NCBI RefSeq assembly: GCF_008831285.2
Contig: NC_045149.1
Coordinates: 11,184,417-11,248,416 of the forward strand
Direction of reading: 5' to 3'
DNA from: Nymphaea colorata
Lineage: Eukaryota; Streptophyta; Magnoliopsida; Nymphaeales; Nymphaeaceae
DNA: 64,000 nt
Shown in pieces: positions 13,201 to 26,700 of the stretch; position 1 is the stretch's first letter; each line of letters opens with the position of its first letter. The translations under genes and the position numbers were made by a program. Under the pieces are notes generated by a model that had not been told where the DNA came from, made no database searches, and saw only the letters and a program-made list of their open reading frames with translations.

Positions 13201-13441
13201 AGGCCATTTAGTACGCATTGTTTAGGCTTCAACTCAAACAACTATAGAGAAGAATAACGGGTAGAATTATTCAGACAAATCAAGCAGCTTTCACCAAGGC
13301 AAACAGATCCAGGATCATATCTTCTGGGCTAATGAGATGGTTAATTCGGAGGAGTTCTTGAACAAGGGTGGGTGTTTTCTCAAACTTGACATTTCAAAGG
13401 TATATGACAGAGTTTCATGGACCTTTCTTAAGAATAGTATG
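10211..13441. repeat. Tandem duplication, copy 2 (3.2 kb)
   Basis: Collinear with 6291-10210 but shorter because it lacks the roughly 690-base block holding the hAT MITE and neighbouring DNA. At its left junction the TTTGATTG octamer is repeated twice, a possible microhomology. Short frames inside (for example 10739-11029 and 12686-12988) are not conserved with copy 1 and look fortuitous. Confidence 0.85.
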
Positions 13442-14000
13442 TTGCTCCTAGGCTGTCACCCTAGTTGGATTGAGAAGGTCATGGTTTGCTTGCCGTCTGT
13501 GTCTGCCCTTGTGAATGGGAAGTTGGGGACTCGGTTCGAAGGTGGGAGAGGGCTGAGACAGGGAGACCCATTGTCCCCCTACTTCTTTATTATGGTTATG
13601 GAAATGTTTAACAGAAGAATTCAAAAGAGTATCCGTTGTAAGAGTCTTCATCTCCCTCTGATCCGTAAGGTTACTCAAGAGGTTGGAGCAGCAATGTTTG
13701 CATACGATGTTCTTATGACTGCTAAAGCTAACAGGGAGTCCTTTCGAGCTATAAAGGAGATTCTCGACAATTTTGAAGCATTGGCTGGGATGAAAATAAA
13801 CAAAGCTAAGTCTGGGATATTCCTCATAAACACCATTGGGTGTCGAGCAGTAGGAGGATGCTGGAGTGGCCCCTAGGTACTCTTCCCTCCTCCTACTTAG
13901 GCTTCCGTTGTTCATGGGTAATCTTATCGAGGCTCTTTGTGTACCCCTGCTTAGTAAGATGGAACAAGAGCCTGGCAAGTCGGAGGATTAGGCAATATTT
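13275..14000 (+). pseudogene. Non-LTR (LINE) reverse transcriptase remnant
   Basis: The frame at 13337-13876 carries the central RT domain: FLKLDISKVYDRVSW, then GLRQGDPLSPYFFIMVME, then MFAYDVLMT in place of the catalytic FADDVL, then FEALAGMKINKAKSGIF. The second aspartate of the metal-binding YADD/FADD box is tyrosine here, so the enzyme would be inactive even if expressed. The upstream block (NQAAFT / GKQIQDHIFWANE) is one base out of frame, and the downstream block (WPLGTLPSSYLG / LPLFMGNLIEALCVPLL) is split by another frameshift. A live LINE RT would prime on nicked chromosomal DNA. The endonuclease domain is not visible. The sequence to about 14275, with AATAAA at 14268, may be its 3' part. 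Confidence 0.9.
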
Positions 14001-14390
14001 GGAAGGGAAGGGAGAGTGGCATGAAGACAATACTGTTTTGCAGCAAGTCCTTGATCGCGTGCGAGTGGAGACAGGAGACGCTGTAGTGGATATTGGGCTT
14101 TTTGTACATTATCATATGGAGACTTCTAACGATATGTTTTGTGCAATTCGCTTGTTGATTTTGGTTTGGTTGTTTAATTTTAGAAGAGTTGATCAACTCT
14201 TGTGTGAAGATTGATAATTTTGTGTAATACCACTCTTTCCCCTTCTTTTGTACATTATATTTGTGTTTAATAAAGGTAGGAGGCCTATTCCCGAGCATGC
14301 TGTTATTGCAACTCAAATAACTATGACACCATTCTATAACTAGTTCAACGGTTAAATATACATTTATAAAGTGCATTTTTAGTGCGTGTC

Positions 14391-14465
14391 TAAGTCACAT
14401 GGATACAAGTACATATTTGAATATGAGTGTGACGATTTTAGAAAAATCTGAGTATGGGTACGATA

Positions 14466-14505
<40 letters not shown>

Positions 14506-14836
14506 TACATTTTTTAGTATATATTTAAGCCACATACTCACCGGTATTAGTATGAGAATTTTATAAATTCTGAGTTTAGGGTTCAATAGTGTATATGTAA
14601 AATATATACATTTTATATATAGTAACCTATAAGAATTTGCAAAATTATAGAAAAACGAGAGGAAAATATAGAATGTAGGTGGAAGTAAAATAAAAAAAAA
14701 ATAAAAGATCAAAATAAAAGAAAAAATTAAGATTAAAAATATAAAATTTTAAATTTTAAAATATAACCATACATACGTGTGCATGTCACTGTATCTGCAC
14801 CCGATGAGGACACTTGGCCAATACCCGTGTGACTTA
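14391..14836. mobile_element. MITE, CTAAGTCACACGGGTA family, copy 1
   Basis: The terminal inverted repeats TAAGTCACATGGAT and ACCCGTGTGACTTA bound 446 AT-rich bases with a (TA)n run at 14467-14500. Internal text (GAGGAAAATATAGAAT...GGTGGAAG) is shared with the copy at 20806-21129. No clear target duplication. Confidence 0.65.
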
Positions 14837-14999
14837 AGGGCATATTCAAAATATTATACTTCTAGTTACTTTCATATGGATAAGCTTACCATACCTTTTT
14901 TTTTTTATACATTACAATGACTCATGTTGCTAAGTTACTTGAAATCCTTGATCTCACGGGAAATGGACGACCAAGTAGCTTAACTCGTGACAAAGGAAA

Positions 15000-15371
15000 G
15001 AAAAAAAAAAAGAACCACCGTTCAGGCGAGAGAAAGAGGAACAAAAAGAGAGAGAGAGAGGAGGCATTTTATAAGAGCAGAGGGATGCAATGGTAAATGA
15101 GAAGGGGAAAAAGGAAGAGCAAGAGTAGAGGGCACTCGCAACTTTACATCTGCGATGGCGAGGAATGTTGCAAAAGTTGTATCTCACGGGTGAGACTTGA
15201 TCGAGAAAAGGCAGCGCACACAGAGGAAGATAGAGTGCGAGATAGAGGCCAAAGACGAAAGCAAGTGCACCACTCTCTCAGGGAAAGAGAGAGAGTGAGA
15301 GAGGATAGGGGCCGGGGCCAGGACCATTCTCATTCCTTCCATCAGTGGGTTCATCTCATTCCGTCTGTATC

Positions 15372-15402
<31 letters not shown>

Positions 15403-15631
15403 GTGTTATCACTGGGGATTCTGTCTTTTATCATTGTCTTGGATGCTCTGGTTCTTGGCATGCGAGAAGGGGGGACGGGCCCAAAGGAGAATGGGGCGCC
15501 CCGATTCTGTAGTGATTTGAGTGACTCTGTGTTGTAGTTCTGGTGTTGGTGAGGCTCGATTTTTGGGCGGAGTAAAGTGGTGCGCAAAGGCGATCGTTTT
15601 TCTGAAGTTGGGGGCAGATAGGCGCGAGCAA
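15000..15631 (+). promoter_or_regulatory. Promoter/5' leader region of the phosphatase gene
   Basis: Purine-rich DNA with GA runs (15045-15062 and 15372-15398) and a weak TATA-like TTATAAGAG at about 15069-15077, ending at the ATG at 15632. GA-rich leaders are common in plant housekeeping genes. Several upstream ATGs exist if transcription starts near 15100, so the true start site probably lies further right; I cannot fix it. The long + frame at 15097-15537 is a by-product of the GA composition. Confidence 0.4.
15372..15398. repeat. (GA)n microsatellite in the phosphatase leader
   Basis: About 13 uninterrupted GA repeats, 230 bases upstream of the phosphatase ATG. Confidence 0.95.
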
Positions 15632-15809
15632 ATGGACTCCGTGGTGCTCGACGACATCATCAATCGGCTCCTCGAGGTGCGTGGAACGCGGCCTGGGAAG
15701 CAGGTCCAGCTTTCGGAGAACGAGATCCGGCAGCTATGTGTCGTCTCCAGAGAAATTTTCATGCAGCAGCCCAATCTACTGGAGCTTGAAGCTCCCATCA
15801 AAATCTGCG
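15632..15809 (+). CDS. TOPP: PP1 catalytic subunit, exon 1
   Basis: Encodes residues 1-59 ([20 protein letters not shown] ... ELEAPIKIC) plus one base of Gly60. The donor is GCG/GTGGGT at 15810. It covers the N-terminal helical region before the catalytic core. Phase-1 intron within the first Gly of GDIHGQ. Confidence 0.95.
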
Positions 15810-17659
15810 GTGGGTATCTCCTCCCTTGTTTAGGCCCTCGAACCTCCTCCCAATTGGAAAAATAAAAGAAGTGATTTTTTTCATATTGGTGGTCATCCTA
15901 TCTTTTTTGTTCCTTCTTGAAGTGCCCTGTTTTCATCTTAATGCGTTATATGCTTCGGGGTTGTTTTCTTTCTGTAATCTCGTTTTGTTTTCTTGACCAA
16001 ATTCGTCGTGTTTCTGGTCATGATCCATGCGACATAGTTTCTTGGTTTTGTTTTTCCATCCAAAGTACAAATTTGGCTTTCCATTTCTGAAACCCGAATT
16101 TGGTTTGTATGAGAGTAGTCTATTATTTTGTTAGTTATTCGTCCTTGTTTAATGTGGTATTTGTTATTTGGTTCTAGGGTTTTGCATGTATTTGCATGTA
16201 TTAATTGTATCCATATGTGAACAAAACTGGTTTTTCAGAATCAGAAATAGAAAGTTTAGGAGTTTGAAGTTTTCTATTTAATGCAGAGGTATGAAGCGTC
16301 ATAAGTTATTTTTTTACTTTTCTGGTAAGGAAGTTATGGGCATCTCGGAGATTCATATATCAAAGATGATTGCCTCAAATGTCTGGTGCCAGCGTACAAA
16401 AGATGGCAGACGCAACTAAAGTTATAGAAACAAAGAACTAAAGATTTGTTCCCGTCTTCTAGAATGTGAATTATATCAGTTGGTCGTCCGGCTGCTGTCT
16501 TTCTTTTTAAAAAATATTGTACTTTGGAATTGGTCCCGCCAGAATTTTGTTCTCCACTTTTAATGAACGACTGCTGGTGCTTCTAAATGTTTTGAGATAA
16601 GCTTATATTGTCACTTGTCAGTCACGCTTTGGATTAGAAATTCAGGAAGCAATAAGAGATATTAAATTGGAAACACGCCTAGCTTGTAGTCTATTTGGGA
16701 ACCTTTAGAATGTGGAAAAGCAGAACTGAATTTCTCGGGCCTATCTTGGGGCTCTGACTAAAGAAATGTCAAACAAGATACATAATTGATTAATTTGGTG
16801 GGGTTGCGTCTCCTAATTCATGCTTCATACTTATAGTCAGCAGGGGCTGCAAAGATTCATTTATGAAATAGTCATGAATATGCATGGTACTTCGATTTTG
16901 CATGACATTAAGGGGGTGTTTGAATTGCATAGATGACACTGTAGAGGGAAGATATATATCCGCCCCGTGCAGGACATTGAACTCCCAAGTCATCCTTTTC
17001 TTTGTTGTTGTACACTTTCATCCTACCTGTATACTTTTAAGCAATTTATACGTACTGGCAGTCTGGCAATGGTCATAATTTTTTTGCCTGCCCATTTTTT
17101 ATCCATGCTGCATTCAAACAAGGTGAGGCATTACCATGGATATTTGTTGTGTGCCAATCACACACGGTGGACATTTTATTGTCCATGGATAAGCGTCCAT
17201 GGTTTTCAGCCGTGGACAAATGTCCATAGCTTTTCATCCATGGAACCTTGTCTGTGCGTGTCAAACACCCCCTAAAGCAAGATTGTTCAAAAATGATATT
17301 GTAGGGAAAAGATACTGGTCCTTTGATCACTTGTAATTTAGGAAAAAATTCAAGCACCTTGTTTTAGCAGCTCATTCTACCTTTGGCAAGGAAGGTGCTA
17401 ACCATCTGCCTCTTCTGAAAGAGTGGTTTGGATTCTGGAACTTGGCTATGAAATTTTGAACCTTTAACATGGTGGTTACAGAAAAAAATTTATGGCAAGT
17501 CATAGATTCTGCAGCATTATGAAATAACAAGTTTTTCTAAAATAATGTCAAAAGGTAAATACTGGTCATCATCCACCTTTTTAAGAATGTAACTTGGCAC
17601 GTGGTACCTTGTGGACCATCAATCAAACTGTTCTGCAGTTCATAATGTGTCTGTATAAT

Positions 17660-17725
<66 letters not shown>

Positions 17726-20700
17726 ATATAATTTAATATATAATTTCAGTTACTTATTACATTATTATGTGTTTTCAGTTTCTAGATATGTATTTTTTTC
17801 TTTCTTATATAACTTGTAATTAGTTCAGCATAGTTGGCACCTGGATATCAATGACATCACTAAATTTTTCTATGCAAGTAGTGCATGTAACTTCATAATT
17901 TGTTCACATGAGGATTCCGAAGTCTGAACAGAGGCCTTCGGATGTGGCTTTATTATGAAATGTCAGCATTCTCTCATGAACACAAAATGGTGGAGTTCTT
18001 AATGTCATAAGTGGCAGGATAGGGGAGGGGGTCAAATTGCTTCGAAAAAGAGAAAAATAGGAAAGATGCCTTCCTTGATTTTTTTTCCCCTTTTATATTC
18101 TTTTGAGCTTTTAGATAGTGATATATTCCTGATTAAGAAAAACCTATATTACTGTCGGACGACTCAGACCTTGCCAATTGATATTTGTGATTATGGCATT
18201 ATGCTTATCCTGGTCAGTTAAATGGAACTTGATGGAATGTCTATTGCTTTTCTCGTCCATTTTTTTTGTCCTTTTTTTTATATTGGTACTGCATAGTCAC
18301 AAGTAACGCCTTGGAGTTTTAAATGGCGTGGTTTTTCTCGGGTATAATACGGTGAGCTTGAAAAAAAGTAGAAAAAATACGGTAAATTTTTTAAAATTTA
18401 AAAAAACTAAAAATAGGAGAAACATAAAATAAGTGAGAAACTAATAACACAAACATCAAAAGACAATTAGATTTGTTGAAATAGAAAACGAAAAAAAAAA
18501 CTGTTCGGCATTAAAAAAACTGAAAAAGTGAAAAAATGCTTTAAAAACGTGTTTTTTTCGTTGTTAACGTTTTTTTAAGTTTTAAACGGCCATTTAATTT
18601 ATCACGCTTTTTTTTTTAAAAAAACGCATTTTCTGTGGCTATATATATACTTCCAACTACTTGGTGTGGGCCAGAAACTTGGAAACACATGTCCAAGACA
18701 AGGGCCTTCTAGATATGTTCAGTGCACTATACCAAGAATGAAAATGGCGAAGTTAAAAATCTTGAAGGAGATGAAAGTGAGAGAAAATCTAGAAGATTTC
18801 AGTGAAAAGCATGATTAGTGGGGGATGTATATTTTAAAATTCTCTCATGGTTTTCTCTACCATTTAGATGTGTAACTATATCAACATGTTAAAGTTCAAT
18901 AAGGCAAGTGAAGCCTTAGAGTATCTCAAGAAGAAGTACACCTTAAGAGCTATGTCCCATAAGTTTTAACTTCAAATAGATTGACAAGTTTTCAAGAATA
19001 AGAGGTGTATAAGGCTACAAGCGAATAGATTGCAGAGTTGTCGCAATTTGACATGAATTGACTCTTCTTGAGCCCAAGTGGAAAGGAAAGTTGTTGAGAT
19101 GCGTGCAAAGCAACTAGGAGCGTAGTGGTTTTTTGATTTTATAAATTAGCTTATGTCTGAATTTATACAAACAAAGGCCAACCTTGGATCTTCTTTATCT
19201 CCTCCTTTCAGAGACATTCTTCCTAAACGTAATGGGAAGCAGGTGCTCGGATGCATCAAACACAACTGGAAGAGAAGCAGTTCCTTGGTTTTAAATTGTC
19301 TTAGGCCTGACTTTGAGCAACAAGGGCTAACCTTGTATCCCTTTCTTCTCCCCATGTCGAGGACATTCTCACTAAACTTAGTGGGAACCAGATGAGAATG
19401 AGGAAAGCAAATGCCAATGTGTTGGCCATGATTAAAAGTGCAAACTGAAACGAAGATACCTTTCTGTGTCCACATTGGGCAACAACTTGAAACCTTACAA
19501 GTCTCCTCACTTTAACAGGAAGCAAAATGAACACAAAGGGAAATGTAACAACGTTAGTCACTCTTACAACGAACTGGGTCATACTGTTTGTCCACCATGG
19601 CAGAAGAAGGTGCCATGTTAACTAGCTTGACCCAACAAGGTGGAGAAATCATCTTCATCTTCAACTGCTGGATCTGTTTCTGTTTCTGTTTTTTATATTT
19701 TTAAGCCTTAAATCTCCAACATTTTTCAGTTATTTCTCTTGAAAAACCACATCTTAAAAGTTTTCGAGAAGAATCTTGTTGACAAAAAGATATTGCTGAA
19801 TATACTCCAAGGTCCGAGCTATGGAAATTATGGCATTGCTGTAGGATTTTTTTTTTATCATTTTATTATCTTCTTGAAGAACCACATTGGCTGGAAATTT
19901 TGGTAGAATTCATGCTGTTCCTGTTGCTATGCTGCCTGTGTAGATTCTTTGTTGTTTCTTTTCTCAAGTTGCAATTGATTTTTGTTTCTTGTCTTGATAC
20001 TGTTATTATTATTTATTTAGTTTTGATGTTTTACATAAGATATACGTAAAACTCTGTCCATGTTAACCAATTTGAAGGCTGTTAGGTACTTTATGGATCA
20101 CCTTGAACTTGAGTGGGTATTAAAGTGAGTCTGTTTTTTGTTATATGACATTAAATTTAGATGGCTTTGCATGTGAACTGTTGGATTCTTTGTTCCTAAT
20201 GATGCATTCTTCTTCTCTGTATTAATGTGGTTGTAACTGGAGCAATTAGAGTTGCTCAAGCATGTAGGTTATATGATTATGCTTTATTTATTTTATTATC
20301 CTATGAGATTTAAGTGTGGTTATACGTTTGGATGTAGGTGCAGATATAAAAGGCAGAGTAAGAGATTTCAAAAACACGAGTGGGGGGATATGTTTGGCTT
20401 TGGATATATATATAGGCTGGTCAACTATAGTTGCTTGCTTCTGTGTTTTAGATGGAAGGAGGGAATTGGACAGAGTTATGAAGGGTTTGGCAAGAGCTGG
20501 TCTAAGTAAATTTGAGGCCGTAAGGTATTAGAGACTAACTCTGCAATAAGGGAGAAAATGCAGGTATAGGCGGATAATGAAGTAGAGAAAGTTATGGTTT
20601 TCTGAGGTTTTCTGGTCTGAACTAAATGGGGTCAGTCATGCATGACATGGCTGACAATTTGGAGGTTTAAACTTTAAACGAGGAAGTGCATAAGAGAGGG

Positions 20701-23700
20701 AGAGAAACGAAGGGATCAGTTGTGGTCCTTTTGAATAAAATTATTGGATTGGGTTTGGGTCTGAGTCAAATATGATCCAAAATGTACCTGCCATACCAAC
20801 AAGGGCTAAGTCACATGGGTATGGGTATGATATGGGTACAGGCACAGGGATTTTAGAAAATTTGGGTGCGGAGTACAGCTATGTAAATGTCTATATTATA
20901 TATATAATAATCTACAAAAATTTTCAAAATTAAAGAAAAATGAGAGGAAAATATAGAATCTTGGTGGAAGGAAAATACAAAAGAAATGAAAAATCAAAAT
21001 TAAAAAAGATTAAGTTTGAAAACATAATTTTATATGTTTTAAAATGCAGCCATACCCATGTACTCGTGTCGCCGTACCCACATACTGACACAAGTATGTG
21101 AGCAAATCACACGTACCCGTGTGACTTAGAACAAGGGTATTTGTACCCAAGTGGCATAATGGGATTTAGTATGGGACACAAATCCAATCATAATATTGAC
21201 AAAGGCTTTAGATGATTGGGCATACTATAAAGATGGGGAGGATTGGCTGAAAGAAAGAAATAATAGTTCGTAAATGGGCTAGATAAGCATGGTTGACAAT
21301 AGTTAGCCTATTGAAGGGGTGTAATGAATGATGAATTGGTTAACAATAGAAACAAATGTAAGTTTTATGTCGCACATGTGTGAGGTGCGGCTGCAGGGGG
21401 GAACAACCATGTCTAGGTTGCTTGTTCCAATATATAGTAACTTAGTAAGGAGTTAAAGATAATCATTTCATTAAAAAGGCAATAAATGCTTGTTATGTTG
21501 GCTTCCTTCATCTGAAAGAGGGTGGGTTACAAAAGTCTTATGCAAAAGGACATTGATAAAAGTAATAGAATGGTTGTTAAAATAGGCTTTAGGCATTTGA
21601 AGGGAACTATAATATTCTTCTATTGGAACATGCAGCAGTTATGAAATCCCTGCTATATTCTGGAGTTTTGAAAACCTTATATTGTTCAGGATGGGATGAT
21701 TTTATTTGTTATCATGGTTATCTTGTGATTTTCAATCGGTATCCCGAATATCGTTGTCGGGAAAATATCAACAAGGTTTTTCTCAGGTATTTTTTGGCAA
21801 AGTTGCTTTTCTCAGAAAAATTTTGGGAAAAATCTCTGCAAATTTTTTATAAATAAAAAATCCTAAAAATAAAATAAATGAGAAACTAATGAAAAAGTGA
21901 AGAAATTTTTCTGATATGTCCATTTTACTTGTTTTTCTCGTAAATATCATGATCTGTGGCAATGTTCTCAACATCAGCATCTAGCTGATATCACCAAAGT
22001 ATAAAATACTGAAGGAGAGGTATAGTAGCCCTCTTATGACATTAAGATGCCAAATGGCATGTATCAAAATCATCCTTAGTGTTGTGAAAAGCATTGTCAT
22101 TTCTCAGTGAATTTAACAGCACACTATATCAGGAAGGTAACTAAACGATGATGAATCTCTGTCTTGCTCTCTCTCCCTATATATATGTGTGTATGTGTAT
22201 ATAACCCTGTGAGTTGACTCAGTTTGCCAAGGGACTGGGTCAAGAGTCAAATATTGACGTAATGCAAGTAACTCCTAGAGAACTTGGATCAGCTGAATCA
22301 GCATGAGGTTTGCCTGACCCAATGCCAATGCTTGTGTGTGTGTAGCATAAACATGTCTGTATTTTTTTTTTTTGTTTACAATATTTTTTAGCATGAACTT
22401 AGGTGGTCTGTTATTTTGTTCCTGACCTAAGTGATCTGAGATACACACATTCCTTATATAAATGTGTGTGTGTGTCCCCTAAAACCATTTATATACGGAA
22501 CTGGTTAGTTCAGTTTTTTGTCGTTTAGTGGCCATAATGTTTCTTCAGGATATACAGAAAAGTGGATTAATCAATGTCACTTAAGCATCCTTGCCTGACC
22601 AAAACGGAGCTTGTCGTCTGATTTGACACATGATACTGATACACATACATTTATTGGACAGGAGTGTATTGATCATGTTCATTCTTGTCAATATCTTTGT
22701 TCCTTCTACACTGTCCTTTCTTTGTGTCTGTGTGCGCAAATATTTCAATTGCTGTATGGTTCTGCTTTGTAGAGCTCAGCTATATGTTTTTTTGCTTTCT
22801 TTTCCCATTTTTCACATCAGATAGCTAACTAGGAGAATAGTAGTCTTCATTCCTTGCAAGTGTCTTTTTATTCACAAGTAGCTTCCTTATAGCTTCTTTT
22901 TCATATCCTCCTAAGATTTTGAAACAGGGAGTGCAATTCTTGCTCAAATGTATCTTATTTTATTATGCATCTTCTGGTGTCTTTGTTTGCCTAACTTATG
23001 CAAAACGTACTCTATTCAGGTGATATCCATGGTCAATATTCTGACCTATTGAGACTTTTTGAGTATGGTGGATTGCCTCCCCAAGCAAATTACTTGTTTT
23101 TAGGGGATTATGTTGATCGAGGAAAGCAAAGCTTGGAGACAATATGTCTCCTCCTTGCATATAAGATCAAGTACCCAGAGAACTTCTTTCTTTTAAGGGG
23201 TAACCATGAATGTGCTTCTATTAACCGAATATATGGATTTTATGATGAGTGCAAAAGGAGGTTTAATGTGCGGTTGTGGAAAGTCTTCACAGACTGTTTT
23301 AACTGCCTGCCTGTGGCAGCTCTGATTGATGAAAAAATTCTTTGCATGCATGGTGGTCTTTCTCCTGATCTCAATAATCTAGACCAGATTAGAAATTTAA
23401 GTCGTCCCACTGATGTTCCAGACACTGGTTTGCTTTGTGATCTCTTATGGTCTGATCCAAGTAAAGATGTTCAGGGATGGGGAATGAATGACAGAGGGGT
23501 TTCCTATACCTTTGGTCCTGATAAGGTTTCAGAGTTTCTGCAGAAGCATGATCTAGATCTTATCTGCCGTGCTCACCAGGTTATGATCTATCATTACTTT
23601 TTTCTTTTCCTCTTGAGCTATCGTTCCTTTGTATTGATTTCTTTAAGTTACATCTGCGAGCTTATTGTTGATATCAACTGCAGGTTGTAGAGGATGGATA

Positions 23701-26700
23701 TGAATTTTTTGCTGACAGACAGCTAGTAACAATATTCTCCGCACCCAATTATTGTGGTGAATTTGATAATGCTGGCGCTATGATGAGTGTGGATGACACT
23801 CTGATGTGCTCTTTTCAAATACTAAAACCTGCAGAGAAAAAACCAAAATTTGCTTACGGGAACTCAAACACTACTACTAAGCCTGGAACACCATCTGCTG
23901 GAATGAAGGTATTCTCAATATTGTTGTCTTCAGACTTGGAATCTGTCTGTTAGACTCATGGCATGCTGATTAATAAAGTGCATAAATTTGTGTTTTCTAT
24001 CGGAGTATCCTTTCTTTCCAGTGTTAAATAGTTTTATATTTTAAGCAACTTTTAAGCTATGTCATGGTTCGGCTTTCCTTATGAACATAATCTAACTGCA
24101 ATTTGGTTATTTGTCCTAAACCATGTCTAGGTTGGGACTTGTTCAGTTCTTACTAGTTAAAGTGTACTTTTAGGCCAAGTACTTTTACATGCTTTTTATT
24201 TGTCCTTCTTTTATTGAATTCTTCTGATAATGTTAAGGATTTTATTTTGGTTATTTGTGTGATTAGGATATCTCATACATAGGTCCTTAAAGAATTATAA
24301 GCGAACTGAGGAGACACTGTCTTAGTTAGTTCGAGTGTTTGTGCTGCTTAGTTGAAAACTTGAAAGAAGGGATGATGAACTATGAGAATGTGCTGTGCCC
24401 TGCACTTCGTTGAGGGCAGGTCATTGGCCATCGTGTTTACCTGAAACATCTAATATCCTGTGTCTGATTTGGAATACATAGATAATGTTGCATCCACATA
24501 TTTGGAATAAATAAGTTGGTTTGTAAGAACAAGTTATTTTTTGATATTCAGAATGCATCATGTAGGAAAGATGTACTTTTTCATAATCATGTGGATCAGT
24601 GGACTTCTTATAGTTTGTGCTCTTGTACATTTATCACTTTTTATGGAAAGAGCCTGTGATCCAACCATTTGGTGCAACAATCTATTAGGTTCCATTGAGG
24701 GGCAGTCATATCACATCGTATCTGGGTATATATTCTAGGCTTTGACAGTATTGGACATTTTGGGAGCATGAATTTGGTTTTCATTGGAAATTTATCTCTT
24801 CAAAGCATCATATTAGAATGCTGGCCGGATCATAAAGTATGAAGAACAAACAAACAGTTTTTCATGATATGTATAGCAGCTTGTCAATCCAAACATGCAA
24901 GGTACAATGCAAAACAGGCATCTTGCTTGAAATTTCACCAAGCTTTAACATGTCATGCTCCTGAATGGATAATGTGCTTAGAAATCCCTAATTCTTGGAC
25001 ATGTGTGCATCTTTTACAAGCAAATGCAGTAGTAAGTTGATGGAAGTGACCATATCGTCATATCTGAAATTGAGCAATTTTTGAATCTTCAACCTAGTCA
25101 AGAGGCTTGAGTTGCTTCTGAAGATGCCTCCACTACTTTGCTGATGAAACATAGATCTTCTGTTTGTCAACGAAATTCAATATGAAGAAACCCAAGAAGA
25201 TACTTGAGGAGTTCCTTTTATGGAGTCATGGTAGCTGGCAGCAGATGCTAACAGGTTGATGATCCCCAAAATTGTGCAGTACTCATAGGCATCATAATCA
25301 GTGATAGCAAGAGGAAAGGCAAGAAAATAGCAGGCCAAGACCCGGGGTTTATGCTGTAGCCTGTCACTCACCTTTATTAGGAATTTAGGATAGCATGGCA
25401 GGAGGAGAAAAAAGAGATTTCCTGTACTGTTCCAACTATTGACTGTTATGTTCATTGTTTGAATGGTAATAGCAATTGCCACAAATCTTGTAATTAGTGT
25501 GGAATAAAACATTGTTGATTCAATCTTTTCGGATCAATAATTTGATGCATCCTTCGTACACTGCGTGAAAACCTTTTTCCCTCTGTAGCTGCGTCATTGT
25601 CTTTGAACTGCATCAGAGTACCATTTGACATTCCAGTTTTCATTATATTCCTCAGTAGCATGTTGGTTTCTGTTGTGCACATGGCTTTGTATGATGAAAA
25701 TAATTGCCTTAAACAGTTAAGCCATAAAAATTATAGATATTGGTCTGACATAATGAATTGTCTCTGAAATTCGTCAGCTGGTCCAATGAGCTTGATTGAA
25801 ATCTGGATAACTTTGGGAGATATCCTGTAAGCATGAGCTGTTCAGATATAATGGGGGCTTCAGAATTTTATGTGAAAGTGTTTTCTCATCTTGTATTCTA
25901 GTCTCTAGGCTTGACTTCAGAGTTTAGATGCATGAACCAAGAAAAAAACAAAAAATCCTTGATTGTCTCTAGGCTTGACTTCAGAGTTTAGATGCATGAA
26001 CCAAGAAAAAAACAAAAAATCCTTGATTGTGCTGTAATCTGTCACACGGATACGGGTACGGGTATCCTATGGGTACGGGTATGGGTACGCGGATACGGCA
26101 ATTTTCAAAATTTTAGGATACGCGGATACGGTGAATTTTATATTCTAAAAAAATAAAAAGGATAATAAAATAAAAAAAACATTAAATTAATAATTCACTC
26201 ATACAATCTCATAAGTCATAAGAAAGAAAGTCTCAGATTCTCAAACAAAACATTGTTCATGACTAATCTTATAAGTCATAAGAAAGAAAGTCTCAAACAA
26301 AACAAAGAATGTCGGGTTAGTAAAGTGGTTTGGATCGGGTCTGACCCAAACCCGATCCAAAACGTATCCTGCCGTGTCCAAGTGTCGGTATCCAGGTGTC
26401 AGAGTGTCGACACCGGTACGTGGCCCATTTTGCCGTGTCCGTGTGACATAGCTTTAAACTTAAACTAAATTATTTTTCATCATTTTTATCATCATTAAAA
26501 CGCTTTTTTATCACTTTTATATAGTTTTATTTATGTTTTCTTATTACTTTCTATTTTTTTCAGTTATACCTAATTTTTTATTTTTAAAGTTTTCTAAGTT
26601 TTTTCCAAGGTTTTCCCGAGAAAAACAATTTTGCGAAAAGTACCAGAGAAAAATCTTGTTTTAAAAACCCAAGAACGATATTTGTGACAATGTGGTCTTG

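Larger units (their letters stand above)
15810..23019 (+). other. TOPP: PP1 intron 1 (7.2 kb)
   Basis: Bounded by GTGGGT and TCTATTCAG. It contains a Tourist-like MITE (16912-17272), a (TA)n tract (17663-17717), an AT-rich MITE (18292-18642), a hAT-type MITE with perfect target duplication (20806-21129) and a relative of the AT-rich MITE near 21660-21970. The stretch 18660-19620 has small open frames and a TAGTGGGGGATGT motif resembling a copia polypurine tract/LTR junction, but no conserved protein could be read. No other gene seen in the intron. Confidence 0.85.

Noticed and set aside
15097-15537. 146-codon + frame and overlapping minus frames upstream of the phosphatase
   Set aside because: Arg/Glu- and Leu/Ser-repeat composition comes from GA/CT tracts in the leader; no domain.
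18660-19582. Possible retroelement remnant in PP1 intron 1 (TAGTGGGGGATGT motif near 18815)
   Set aside because: Resembles a copia polypurine tract/LTR boundary, but no readable gag or pol segment and no second LTR were found.
23240-23425. Minus-strand frame inside the phosphatase exon 2
   Set aside because: Antisense shadow of conserved PP1 coding sequence.
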